Under the pieces are notes generated by a model that was not told where the DNA came from, did no database searches, and saw only the letters and a list, made by a program, of their open reading frames with translations. Both the position numbers and the translations under genes were made by a program. This document shows, in pieces, positions 8,164 to 14,316 of a stretch of DNA of 28,552 bases. Position 1 is the first letter of the stretch; each line of letters starts with the position of its first letter. The DNA is from M55B174 sp034716235 (GTDB lineage Bacteria > Patescibacteriota > Minisyncoccia > CAIUEV01 > JAHKAQ01), in the NCBI GenBank assembly GCA_034716235.1, contig JAYEHH010000038.1:1-28552 (forward strand), given 5' to 3'.

Positions 8164-9013
8164 TGTTAAAAAAATTCTTCTTAGCTGCCAAGCAGAAAAA
8201 ACTGCCATTGGAGCTTTCAATATTTCTAATTTGGAAACTGCTCAGGCAGTAGTTAATGCTGGAGTGGCCACTCAACGACCTCTTGTTGTTCAAATAACTG
8301 AATCAACGTTGGAATACGGAGGAGATGTTGAAATAGCAACTTTGACAAGAAATATTATTGAGCAAAGGTCTGATGAAGTGCCTATGGGGCTACATCTTGA
8401 TCATGGTAAAACTTTTGAGATATGTAAAAAAGCGGTTGATTTAGGCTTCAATTCAATAATGATTGATGGTTCCGCTTTGTCTTTTGAAGAAAATAAGAAC
8501 TTAACTAGAAGGGTTACTGCTTATGCTCAAAAATATGGAGTTACCGTCCAAGGGGAACTGGGAACTGTTCCTTATCTAGGAAAGCATCCAGTGGATAATG
8601 GTCCAGATATCTGGGATGAATACATGACCGATCCGGATCAAGCTCTTGAATTTATCAATTATACCTTAGTAGATTCTTTGGCTGTTGGTATTGGTAATGC
8701 CCATGGTTTTCAGAAAGAAAGAGAAGTACCAGATTGGGATCGCTTAGTAACAATCAGAGAAAAAATTAAGACACCTCTCATTCTGCACGGAGCTTCAGAT
8801 TGGACAGAAGAAAAAGCAACTAAAGCGATAGAAGGGGGAATAACCTGTTTTAATGTTGACACAGATCTTCGAATTGCTTTTGTAGATCAACTTTGCAATA
8901 CTTTTACCAAAGGTTGCGCCATGGAAGACCCTCGTAAAATCATGGGAAGAGTAAGAAATTCTGTTCAGCGTAAAACAGAAGACAAAATTAAAATGTTTGG
9001 CAAGAAATTATGA
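8153..9013 (+). CDS. fba: Class II fructose-bisphosphate aldolase family protein
   Basis: A zinc-dependent ketose-bisphosphate aldolase that forms or cleaves fructose-1,6-bisphosphate (or tagatose-bisphosphate). The start at ATG 8153 (MLADVKKILL) gives 286 aa, matching the family. The longer reading from 8105 would add 16 residues that are merely tpiA out of frame. Motifs are HLDHG (Asp83 catalytic, His84 zinc), ELGTV, NAHGF and LHGAS (further zinc His), and FNVDTDLR at the phosphate site. The variants NAHG and HGAS for the usual xSHG and HGGSG place it in a divergent branch, so fructose versus tagatose specificity is uncertain. It overlaps tpiA by 11 nt and iscS by 4 nt. Confidence 0.92.
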   Translation: MLADVKKILLSCQAEKTAIGAFNISNLETAQAVVNAGVATQRPLVVQITESTLEYGGDVEIATLTRNIIEQRSDEVPMGLHLDHGKTFEICKKAVDLGFNSIMIDGSALSFEENKNLTRRVTAYAQKYGVTVQGELGTVPYLGKHPVDNGPDIWDEYMTDPDQALEFINYTLVDSLAVGIGNAHGFQKEREVPDWDRLVTIREKIKTPLILHGASDWTEEKATKAIEGGITCFNVDTDLRIAFVDQLCNTFTKGCAMEDPRKIMGRVRNSVQRKTEDKIKMFGKKL

Positions 9014-10221
9014 GAAAAGTGTATTTAGATTACGCTGCCACAACACCAACCGACCAAAGGGTAATCCGAACGATGTTCCCTTTTTTTAATCAAAAATTTG
9101 GGAACGCTTCTTCTCTTCATAGTTTTGGGCAAGAAGCAAAAAGGGCAGTGGATGATAGTCGCAATAAAATTGCCCAGACTTTGAAATGCAAAGAAGAGGA
9201 AATAATTTTTACCAGCGGTGCTACCGAAAGTAATAATCTAGCCATTAAAGGTGTTTTTAAAGCTCTCTCTGATAAATTTAAAAAAGATGTAAAGGGTAAA
9301 TTCCATTTCATAACAACTCAAATTGAACACCCTTGTATTTTAGAATCTTTTGACGCTTTGAAACAGATATTCCCTAGAAAAATATCTGTAACTTATCTCC
9401 CCGTAAACAAATATGGATTAATTGATTTAAAACAACTAGAAAAAAGTATTCAAAATAATACCGTCTTGGTTTCAATTATGTTTGTAAATAATGAGATTGG
9501 AACAGTCCAGCCCATAAAAGAAATAGGCTCCATGCTAAAGAAAATAGCTAGACGCCGAAGCCATGGAGATCTTCCTCTTTATTTTCACAGTGATGCTACT
9601 CAAGCTCTTTCTTATTTTGATTGCAATTTGCAAAAGCTAAGCCTTGATTTATTGACTTTTTCCGGACATAAAATATATGGGCCCAAAGGAGTGGGAGCCT
9701 TAGTAGCAAGAGAGGGAATTTTTTTACAAGCTATTTTACAGGGAGGAGAGCATGAATGGGGTAAGCGTTCAGGAACCTTAAATGTACCTGGAATTGTAGG
9801 TTTAGGAGAAGCGGTTAAAATTGCTCACCAAGAAAGATCCTCCATAATTAAATCTGTTCAAAATTTAAGAGATTATTTTATTAAAAAAGTAACTCAAGAA
9901 ATCAAAGGCATAAAACTAAACGGATCTCTAGAACAAAGAGCACCCAACAATGCTAACTTCAACTTTAAGGGGATAAAAGGAGAAAGCTTGCTAACTTTAT
10001 TAGATCAAAAAGGGATTGCTGTTTCCACCGGATCAGCTTGTTCTTCGGGAAAAATACAATCTTCTTATGTACAATTAGCCATTGGAAATACTACCGCAGA
10101 GGCTCATAGCAGTGTTCGCTTTACCATGGGAAAGTATTTGACCAAAGAAGATATCAATTATACTGTAAAGGAATTAAAAAAAGCAGTGGATAAATTAAGA
10201 GGAATATCAGGAGAGTTATAA
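9010..10221 (+). CDS. iscS: Cysteine desulfurase (IscS/NifS family)
   Basis: A PLP enzyme that takes sulfur from L-cysteine as a persulfide for Fe-S cluster and tRNA thiolation pathways. In 403 aa it shows the start YLDYAATTPTD, the cofactor-binding FTSGATESNN, the PLP lysine Lys221 in SGHKIYGPKG, and the mobile catalytic Cys344 in STGSACSSGK. Length and motifs match the IscS/NifS group rather than SufS. It overlaps the aldolase by 4 nt and is followed after 20 nt by the scaffold gene, making a minimal desulfurase-scaffold unit. Confidence 0.95.
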   Translation: MRKVYLDYAATTPTDQRVIRTMFPFFNQKFGNASSLHSFGQEAKRAVDDSRNKIAQTLKCKEEEIIFTSGATESNNLAIKGVFKALSDKFKKDVKGKFHFITTQIEHPCILESFDALKQIFPRKISVTYLPVNKYGLIDLKQLEKSIQNNTVLVSIMFVNNEIGTVQPIKEIGSMLKKIARRRSHGDLPLYFHSDATQALSYFDCNLQKLSLDLLTFSGHKIYGPKGVGALVAREGIFLQAILQGGEHEWGKRSGTLNVPGIVGLGEAVKIAHQERSSIIKSVQNLRDYFIKKVTQEIKGIKLNGSLEQRAPNNANFNFKGIKGESLLTLLDQKGIAVSTGSACSSGKIQSSYVQLAIGNTTAEAHSSVRFTMGKYLTKEDINYTVKELKKAVDKLRGISGEL

Positions 10222-10241
10222 ATTATTTTATTACTAATAGA

Positions 10242-10670
10242 ATGTATTCTAAAAAAGTTTTAAATCATTTTGCTAAGCCTCGTAATTTAGGAGAGATTAA
10301 AAACCCAGATGGAGTGGGGGAGGCCATTAATCCTGTTTGCGGTGATTCTACTAAAATATCTATTAAGGTCAAAAAAATAGACGGTAAAGCTGTCGTTGAT
10401 GATATCAAATTCCGAACCTTAGGCTGTGTAGCTGCCGTAGCTACTTCTAGCCTAACCACTGAATTGGCCAAGGGGAAATCCCTTGCGGAAATTAAAAAAT
10501 TTACCAGAGATCAGGTGGTTTGGAAGTTGCATGGATTACCTATTAAAAAGGTACATTGTTCTAATTTAGCCTTAGATGCTTTGAAAAAAGCTATTCAGGA
10601 TTATCAATCTAAACAGAGATCCAAACAGAAACCAAAATCAATTAAGAAAATAAGGAATAAGAGCAAATAG
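10242..10670 (+). CDS. iscU: Fe-S cluster scaffold protein (IscU/NifU N-domain)
   Basis: The 142-aa scaffold receives sulfur from IscS and assembles [2Fe-2S]/[4Fe-4S] clusters. All three ligand Cys are present in order: NPVCGDS, then TLGC (here followed by VAAVATSS), then VHCSNLALDAL. The second block departs from the common GCGAAxASSS. The last 25 residues form an unusual Lys/Arg/Gln/Ser-rich tail (about 118-142) not seen in typical IscU. No iscR, iscA, hscBA or ferredoxin follows. It is the last gene of the left block. Confidence 0.92.
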   Translation: MYSKKVLNHFAKPRNLGEIKNPDGVGEAINPVCGDSTKISIKVKKIDGKAVVDDIKFRTLGCVAAVATSSLTTELAKGKSLAEIKKFTRDQVVWKLHGLPIKKVHCSNLALDALKKAIQDYQSKQRSKQKPKSIKKIRNKSK

Positions 10671-10760
10671 AGGAGTGGAGTTATATTTTTTTACCTAGAG
10701 AGTGATTAGTTTTGTATTTCTGTTATTCCTGCGCCTGCCGAAAAGAAAGTTTATTTTGAC

Positions 10761-10789
10761 TTAACATAATGTAAGTTATGTTATATAAT
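10761..10789 (+). promoter_or_regulatory. Near-consensus promoter with operator-like palindrome upstream of xer
   Basis: TTAACA (10761-10766), exactly 17 nt, then TATAAT (10784-10789) give a start near 10796, about 58 nt before the recombinase. An exact 8-bp inverted repeat (TAACATAA 10762-10769 and TTATGTTA 10776-10783, 6-nt gap) fills the space between the two boxes. A protein bound there would block RNA polymerase, so this is a candidate operator. The 171-nt gap holds nothing else recognisable apart from a short GC-rich scrap near 10730. Confidence 0.7.
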
Positions 10790-10853
10790 TAAAGAGAAAC
10801 AGGTTTGTAGAGTTAACAAGTTACACTACTTTTATCGTTTCTTGGAAAATCTT

Positions 10854-11747
10854 ATGAAAATAAATATCGCTATCCCCAAATTCCTTCAATGGCTCGTAGT
10901 TGCCAAACAATACTCTCCCAAGACCGTTGAGCAGTATAAACGCTATCTCAACCACTTTAATAAATTTCTTCAAAAAAACAAGGTCCTAGAAGCCTCTAGG
11001 TTGAATTTAAATTTAATAAATGACTATAGGTACCTTTTAAGTAAAAAAAAGTTAGAGCCGGATACTCAGAACTATTATCTAATCATTATTCGCTCCTTTC
11101 TAAAATATCTAGCTAAAAATGATATTAAGTCCCTTGATCCTTTAAAAATTGACTTAGCTAAAAAGAAAGACCGCCAAGTGTCCTTCTTGACTGCCGAAGA
11201 AATTGAAAAAATGTTCAAAGTTTGCAAGCAAAATAAGATTAGTGGCTTACGAGATCAAGCAATTATTGAAGTTTTATATTCAACTGGACTTAGAATTAGT
11301 GAACTTTGTTCGTTAAATATTGAAAACATTAATTTGGAATCTAAGGAATTTGCAGTGCGAGGAAAGGGTCGTAAGGTCCGGGTTGTTTTTTTAACCGATA
11401 GGGCAGTAGCTATTTTAAAAAAATATCTAGCTGGAAGAAAAGATAATTACTCCCCTCTTTTTATAAATAAAAAAAAGGCTTCTGACATAACAGACAACGA
11501 AAAAAGACGTTTGTCAAGAAATTATATCACCACTACTATTTCTCGCATAGCTCGTTTGGCTGGCATTACTAAACCTGTATCCGCTCACACTCTACGTCAT
11601 TCTTTCGCTACTACCCTCCTCCAATCTGGGGCTGACATTAGAAGTGTTCAGGAAATGTTGGGTCATGCCAGCATTAATACCACTCAAGTTTATACTCACG
11701 TAACCAATAAAAAACTTAAGGAGATTCATAATAAATATCATAAATAA
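10854..11747 (+). CDS. xerC: Xer-type tyrosine recombinase
   Basis: A site-specific recombinase of the XerC/XerD/XerA type; the usual role is resolving chromosome dimers at dif, and phage or plasmid integration is the alternative. The start at ATG 10854 gives 297 aa; an in-frame TTG at 10842 would add four. The N-terminal SAM-like core-binding domain covers about 1-85 and the catalytic domain about 105-297. The full catalytic set is present: Arg147 (GLRISEL), Lys171 (GKGRK), His245 and Arg248 (HTLRHSF), His271 (MLGHAS) and Tyr280 (VYTHV). It has its own promoter. A convergent terminator hairpin begins at its stop codon. Confidence 0.92.
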   Translation: MKINIAIPKFLQWLVVAKQYSPKTVEQYKRYLNHFNKFLQKNKVLEASRLNLNLINDYRYLLSKKKLEPDTQNYYLIIIRSFLKYLAKNDIKSLDPLKIDLAKKKDRQVSFLTAEEIEKMFKVCKQNKISGLRDQAIIEVLYSTGLRISELCSLNIENINLESKEFAVRGKGRKVRVVFLTDRAVAILKKYLAGRKDNYSPLFINKKKASDITDNEKRRLSRNYITTTISRIARLAGITKPVSAHTLRHSFATTLLQSGADIRSVQEMLGHASINTTQVYTHVTNKKLKEIHNKYHK

Positions 11748-11779
11748 AAAAGGACCGAACATTATTAATGCCGATCCTT
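11741..11779 (-). terminator. Terminator of the minus-strand small-gene operon
   Basis: On the minus strand 11779-11772 pairs with 11757-11750 over 8 bp (one G-U), with an inner CATT/AATG stem, and is followed by T6-A-T3 reaching into the last codons of xer. The stop of the 58-aa gene lies 13 nt upstream. On the plus strand the stem has a mismatch and no T-run, so it acts in one direction. Confidence 0.75.
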
Positions 11780-11791
11780 GTTGTGGTAATT

Positions 11792-11968
11792 TTAATCTTC
11801 CTCCTCCCCTTCTAACAAGATTTCTCTGGCTACATCTAAGATTAATAATTTATCTTCTCTTGAATACCCTGAGAGAATCTTCACAATTTGAAAAAATTTC
11901 TCCTGGAGATCCATCTCCCTATTGCCAACCTCCATTTCCCCAAGCTGATTTTTTTCTTTTTCATCCAT
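11792..11968 (-). CDS. 58-aa acidic helical protein (paralog of next gene)
   Basis: The gene begins at ATG 11968 with an SD (AAGGAGA, 11977-11983) 8 nt away. The 58-aa protein is acidic and helical, with core FFQIVKILSGYSREDKLLIL followed by DVAREILLEGEEED. It resembles the adjacent 64-aa protein over the same helix-turn-helix-like hairpin (xxxIMKILS...V..xxILE.EGE), so the two are tandem paralogs. It overlaps that gene by 8 nt and ends just before the operon terminator. No family is recognised. The pattern I-x-KIL-S...ED...I resembles short helical modules in small regulators, but no function is claimed. Confidence 0.7.
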   Translation of the reverse strand: MDEKEKNQLGEMEVGNREMDLQEKFFQIVKILSGYSREDKLLILDVAREILLEGEEED

Positions 11969-12155
11969 AATATCTTTCTCCTTCCCCTTCCTTTTCCAAA
12001 ATATGTAGAACTCCCTTAACTATTCGTATCTTATCCACTTTAGAAAAATTTCTACGTGGACGTGACAAAATCTTCATAATTCTCAAAACTTCTTTATGAA
12101 GATCAGCTTCTGGACTCATTTTTATTCCCCCTGCCATCACCATGTTCATTCCCAT
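11961..12155 (-). CDS. 64-aa basic helical protein of unknown function
   Basis: Starts at ATG 12155 with a near-perfect SD (AAGGAGGT, 12161-12168) 5 nt upstream, the strongest in the window. The first 13 residues are Met/Gly-rich (MGMNMVMAGGIKM), so initiation at Met13 is conceivable, but the SD favours Met1. The rest is a helical hairpin with VLRIMKILSRP, basic residues, then IRIVKGVLHILEKEGEGE. It is paralogous to the 58-aa product and similar to the tail of the 142-aa protein upstream (AILKMMQEM to EVIRSIVEAE). The function is unknown. Confidence 0.7.
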   Translation of the reverse strand: MGMNMVMAGGIKMSPEADLHKEVLRIMKILSRPRRNFSKVDKIRIVKGVLHILEKEGEGERYYG

Positions 12156-12169
12156 ATCGTACCTCCTTT

Positions 12170-12216
12170 TTAAAACTTTTTAACTTGATAACTTTATGAA
12201 CTTTCTACTTTAAAAC
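12170..12216. repeat. Degenerate 9-nt repeat tract (ACTTTATGA-like)
   Basis: The gap between two small genes consists of degenerate units such as AACTTGATA, ACTTTATGA and ACTTTCTA. These are the same unit (reverse complement AGTTCRTAA) as the long array at 21583-21716. It is not coding. Confidence 0.55.
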
Positions 12217-12217
12217 T

Positions 12218-12646
12218 TCATCTGTTCTCCGCTTCAACAATGCTCCGTATCACTTCCTGCCTCTTGGACATAGCAGGTCCTGGCGATTCCGCCATTTCCT
12301 GCATCATCTTCAAAATGGCAAAATTAGAATCCAAGGAAGCATAACCTTCAGCGTTTTCTATCTTTCTTTCATTTTCTCTTTCCCATTCTTTAATCACTTT
12401 TTCTACTCTTTTCTTAACTTCTTTTAATTTAAACCTCATGCAAGGACAAATTCCATCTGCCTCAGGAAATATCCTATGGCAGATATTTATGCAATAGCTA
12501 TTCAGCTGTGAATAGCTAATCCCCAAATAATTAATTGCGGGACAAATATCGCTTGGCTTTTTATACGCTAGCCATCGCTTTGCCGCTGTGTTGATCTCTT
12601 CATCCCAATTCCTTGGAACTTCTATTCCTTCAGCTTTCTTTGTCAT
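12218..12646 (-). CDS. 142-aa five-cysteine protein fused to a helical module
   Basis: Starts at ATG 12646 with AGGAGG (12655-12660) 8 nt upstream. Residues about 8-90 match the neighbouring 112-aa protein: a P-R/K-x-W-x-E-I-N-x-AAKRWLA block, then Cys35, Cys52, Cys56, Cys67, Cys69, then VEKVIKEWE. Cysteine spacing (C-x16-C-x3-C-x10-C-x-C) is identical in both, suggesting a metal or Fe-S site or disulfides. Residues about 105-141 (FAILKMMQEM to EVIRSIVEAE) resemble the two small helical proteins encoded next, so it looks like a fusion of both families of the operon. No known family is recognised. Confidence 0.75.
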   Translation of the reverse strand: MTKKAEGIEVPRNWDEEINTAAKRWLAYKKPSDICPAINYLGISYSQLNSYCINICHRIFPEADGICPCMRFKLKEVKKRVEKVIKEWERENERKIENAEGYASLDSNFAILKMMQEMAESPGPAMSKRQEVIRSIVEAENR

Positions 12647-12707
12647 TACCCCCTCCTCCTTTAAAAGATAAACTTTCCAAGAATCCCTTTATTCTTTACC
12701 CTCTCCT

Positions 12708-13046
12708 CTAAAACTCTCCGGAGTGGAATAGCTTCTGGCGAAAAGTCCACATTTCTTCTTTTTCCCATTCTTTAATCACTTTTTTTACCCTATTTTTTAC
12801 ATCTTCTAAAGATACTAAGGCACAGGGACAGTCACCATATACCTCGGGAAATAATCTATAACAAAAATCCTTACAATATTTTTTTAATTCCAGCCCCCTA
12901 ATACCTAAATAATTTTTCACTGGACAAATATTTAAAGAATCTTTATCTGCAAGCCATCTTTTGGCCGCCATGTTAATCTGTTCATTCCAATCTTTTGGAA
13001 TTTCCACTTCTTCTAATATTTCCACTTTTCTGATTTCCTCTCCCAT
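12708..13046 (-). CDS. 112-aa five-cysteine protein, tandem paralog
   Basis: First gene of the minus-strand operon. The start is set at ATG 13046 because GAGGAGG (13052-13058) lies 5 nt upstream. The in-frame ATG at 13091 has no SD and lies at or before the predicted transcription start. Residues about 14-97 repeat the plan of the next gene: IPKDWNEQINMAAKRWLA, Cys41, Cys58, Cys62, Cys73, Cys75, then VKKVIKEWE. Predicted largely helical and soluble, with no signal peptide. Its tail (MWTFRQKLFHSGEF) differs from the paralog and may reflect truncation of a longer C-terminal module. The function is unknown. Confidence 0.75.
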   Translation of the reverse strand: MGEEIRKVEILEEVEIPKDWNEQINMAAKRWLADKDSLNICPVKNYLGIRGLELKKYCKDFCYRLFPEVYGDCPCALVSLEDVKNRVKKVIKEWEKEEMWTFRQKLFHSGEF

Positions 13047-13094
13047 GTCATCCTCCTCTGAATTTAAATTTTTAAGGTACTTCTCTGACATAAA

Positions 13095-13123
13095 AAGTTA
13101 TCATTTTTTGGTAAAATTGTCAA
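13095..13123 (-). promoter_or_regulatory. Candidate promoter of the small-gene operon
   Basis: On the minus strand a perfect TTGACA (13118-13123) is followed after 17 nt by TAACTT (13095-13100), a weak -10. The start would fall near 13088, between the two possible ATGs of the first gene, which supports the downstream ATG. Confidence 0.5.
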
Positions 13124-13280
13124 TATTTTCTTTACTGAATTTTAAGCTATTATCTCCAGCTTAGAAAATAAACCAAAATGCCTATTTTAAGCTAAAATAA
13201 CACTACTTCAGCCATCCTATTGACAAAGTTTCTAATCCTACTAAGCTAATGAGTCTAGTTAAAAAATCACTGCGTTGCTA

Positions 13281-13309
13281 TTGACTTTATTTTGGTTCTA
13301 TGCTATGAT
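13281..13309 (+). promoter_or_regulatory. Strong sigma70-type promoter for the lysozyme-like gene
   Basis: TTGACT (13281-13286), 17 nt, TATGAT (13304-13309) with TG-C just upstream of the -10 (extended type). The start is predicted near 13316. The gap 13092-13280 otherwise holds the divergent promoter, a second isolated TTGACA at 13220 without a good -10, and AT-rich sequence. Confidence 0.75.
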
Positions 13310-13315
13310 GCATGG

Positions 13316-13433
13316 TTCTGTCAGGAGGCAGGATTTTTTATTTCTTAAGCTCATAAAAGCTTGAGAACCCTGATTGGGAAATTGTTAGTTCCCGGTCTCG
13401 GTATTAATAATTAACGCATTCTATGCGTAAATT
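13316..13433 (+). ncRNA. Structured 5' leader, possible cis-regulatory RNA
   Basis: The predicted transcript starts with about 107 nt of leader. First comes a 7-bp stem (13316-13322 with 13327-13333, wobbles included) and six T, which looks like a terminator at the promoter. Next, 13344-13351 pairs with 13358-13365 (8 bp). Then GGGAA/TTCCC (13376-13380 and 13389-13393) is extended by GAGAaCC/GGTCTC, which uses bases 13363-13365 of the previous stem, so the two are mutually exclusive. Finally 13409-13419 pairs with 13423-13433 around TCT, enclosing the ATG. It does not match the riboswitch classes I know. The folding is by eye only. Confidence 0.5.
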
Positions 13434-14187
13434 ACAAAGTGTTATTTCGACCAAAGACTTAAGATTCAATGAAGTCGGGAAAATATCTTTAGCCATCTTA
13501 TTCATCATCATCACAATCCTAATTTATAGTAAGGTGGATGCCAAAGAGAATACTTCCAATTCTATCTTTGTCAAAAACAATTTTTTGGAAGAATTAAAGA
13601 AAAGTGAGAACAGTAAAGATTCTCTTAATAAATCACAAGAGAGAACTATAACTTTTAAAATTAAGCTGGGCAGTCAGAAGAATGAATTAAAGAGAGTATT
13701 ATACCGAGTTGACTCATTCTATGCTGTTAAGCAAAGCCAAAAGAATAGCTACAAGCTAGAGGATGAGAAAGTAGTAAAAAATGAGCAAACAGCCAAGATA
13801 GAACAAGAGGAAAGACTGCGTGAAGATGTTGCCAAGGAATTAACTGGCACCAAAATGGAGCCGATGATTAACCATATCGCAGCTCAAAATAGAGAAACCG
13901 CTGCTTTATTGGTAGGAATTGCCAGAATTGAAAGTGGTTACAGCCATAACTACAGTTATAACTTTTGGGGTTATGCTGGTGGTTATTATGGATTTAGTAG
14001 CCCTGAACAAGCCGTAGAAACTGTGAGTAAAAGAATCGACCAACTTAGAAACCAGGGGTTAAATACTCCTTCTAAGATTGTTACTACTTGGAAATGTGGT
14101 AGAAGTTGTGCTAGTCATGCACCAGGTAGTGTCCAAAGATGGGTTTCTACTGTAAGCGGTCCTTATAATAGAATTGCCATGAAATAA
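13423..14187 (+). CDS. Membrane-anchored lysozyme-like (transglycosylase/glucosaminidase fold) protein
   Basis: The 254-aa protein has a short cytoplasmic N-terminus, a single membrane anchor at about 19-36, a charged Lys/Glu-rich stalk (about 40-140) and a C-terminal lysozyme-like domain. Glu170 in GIARIESGYSH is the likely catalytic acid. The following NFWGYAGGYYGFSSPEQA, VSKRIDQL and TTWKCGRSC blocks resemble glucosaminidase/lytic transglycosylase domains that contact peptidoglycan. Cys residues in KCGRSC may form a disulfide outside the cell. It is therefore probably a wall-remodelling hydrolase. Expression appears controlled by the structured leader. It is a single gene between a strong promoter and a strong terminator. 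Confidence 0.75.
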   Translation: MRKLQSVISTKDLRFNEVGKISLAILFIIITILIYSKVDAKENTSNSIFVKNNFLEELKKSENSKDSLNKSQERTITFKIKLGSQKNELKRVLYRVDSFYAVKQSQKNSYKLEDEKVVKNEQTAKIEQEERLREDVAKELTGTKMEPMINHIAAQNRETAALLVGIARIESGYSHNYSYNFWGYAGGYYGFSSPEQAVETVSKRIDQLRNQGLNTPSKIVTTWKCGRSCASHAPGSVQRWVSTVSGPYNRIAMK

Positions 14188-14203
14188 ATCCACTCTGGAT
14201 TGC

Positions 14204-14232
14204 AAAAGGCGACCATTTATGGTCGCCTTTTT
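14204..14232. terminator. Strong bidirectional terminator
   Basis: AAAAGGCGACCAT (14204-14216) pairs with its complement at 14219-14231 and is flanked by A- and T-runs, so it works on both strands. It ends the lysozyme-like gene (+) and could end the C39 gene transcript (-). The remaining gap to 14316 shows nothing else. Confidence 0.9.
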
Positions 14233-14316
14233 GTATCCCCTGCTCTTTGTATTCCCTATTCAATACTTTTTAAATTTCATCTCTTCTAGATTTTTAGATT
14301 GTAGAAATCTTTGCTT

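Noticed and set aside
13047..13091. Upstream ATG for the first five-cysteine gene
   Set aside because: No SD is present, and it lies at the predicted transcription start; the internal ATG has GAGGAGG at ideal distance, like its sister genes.
13316..13422. Known c-di-AMP (ydaO-type) riboswitch
   Set aside because: The hydrolase context fits, but the conserved GG-A-CC and pseudoknot elements of that class could not be found by eye.
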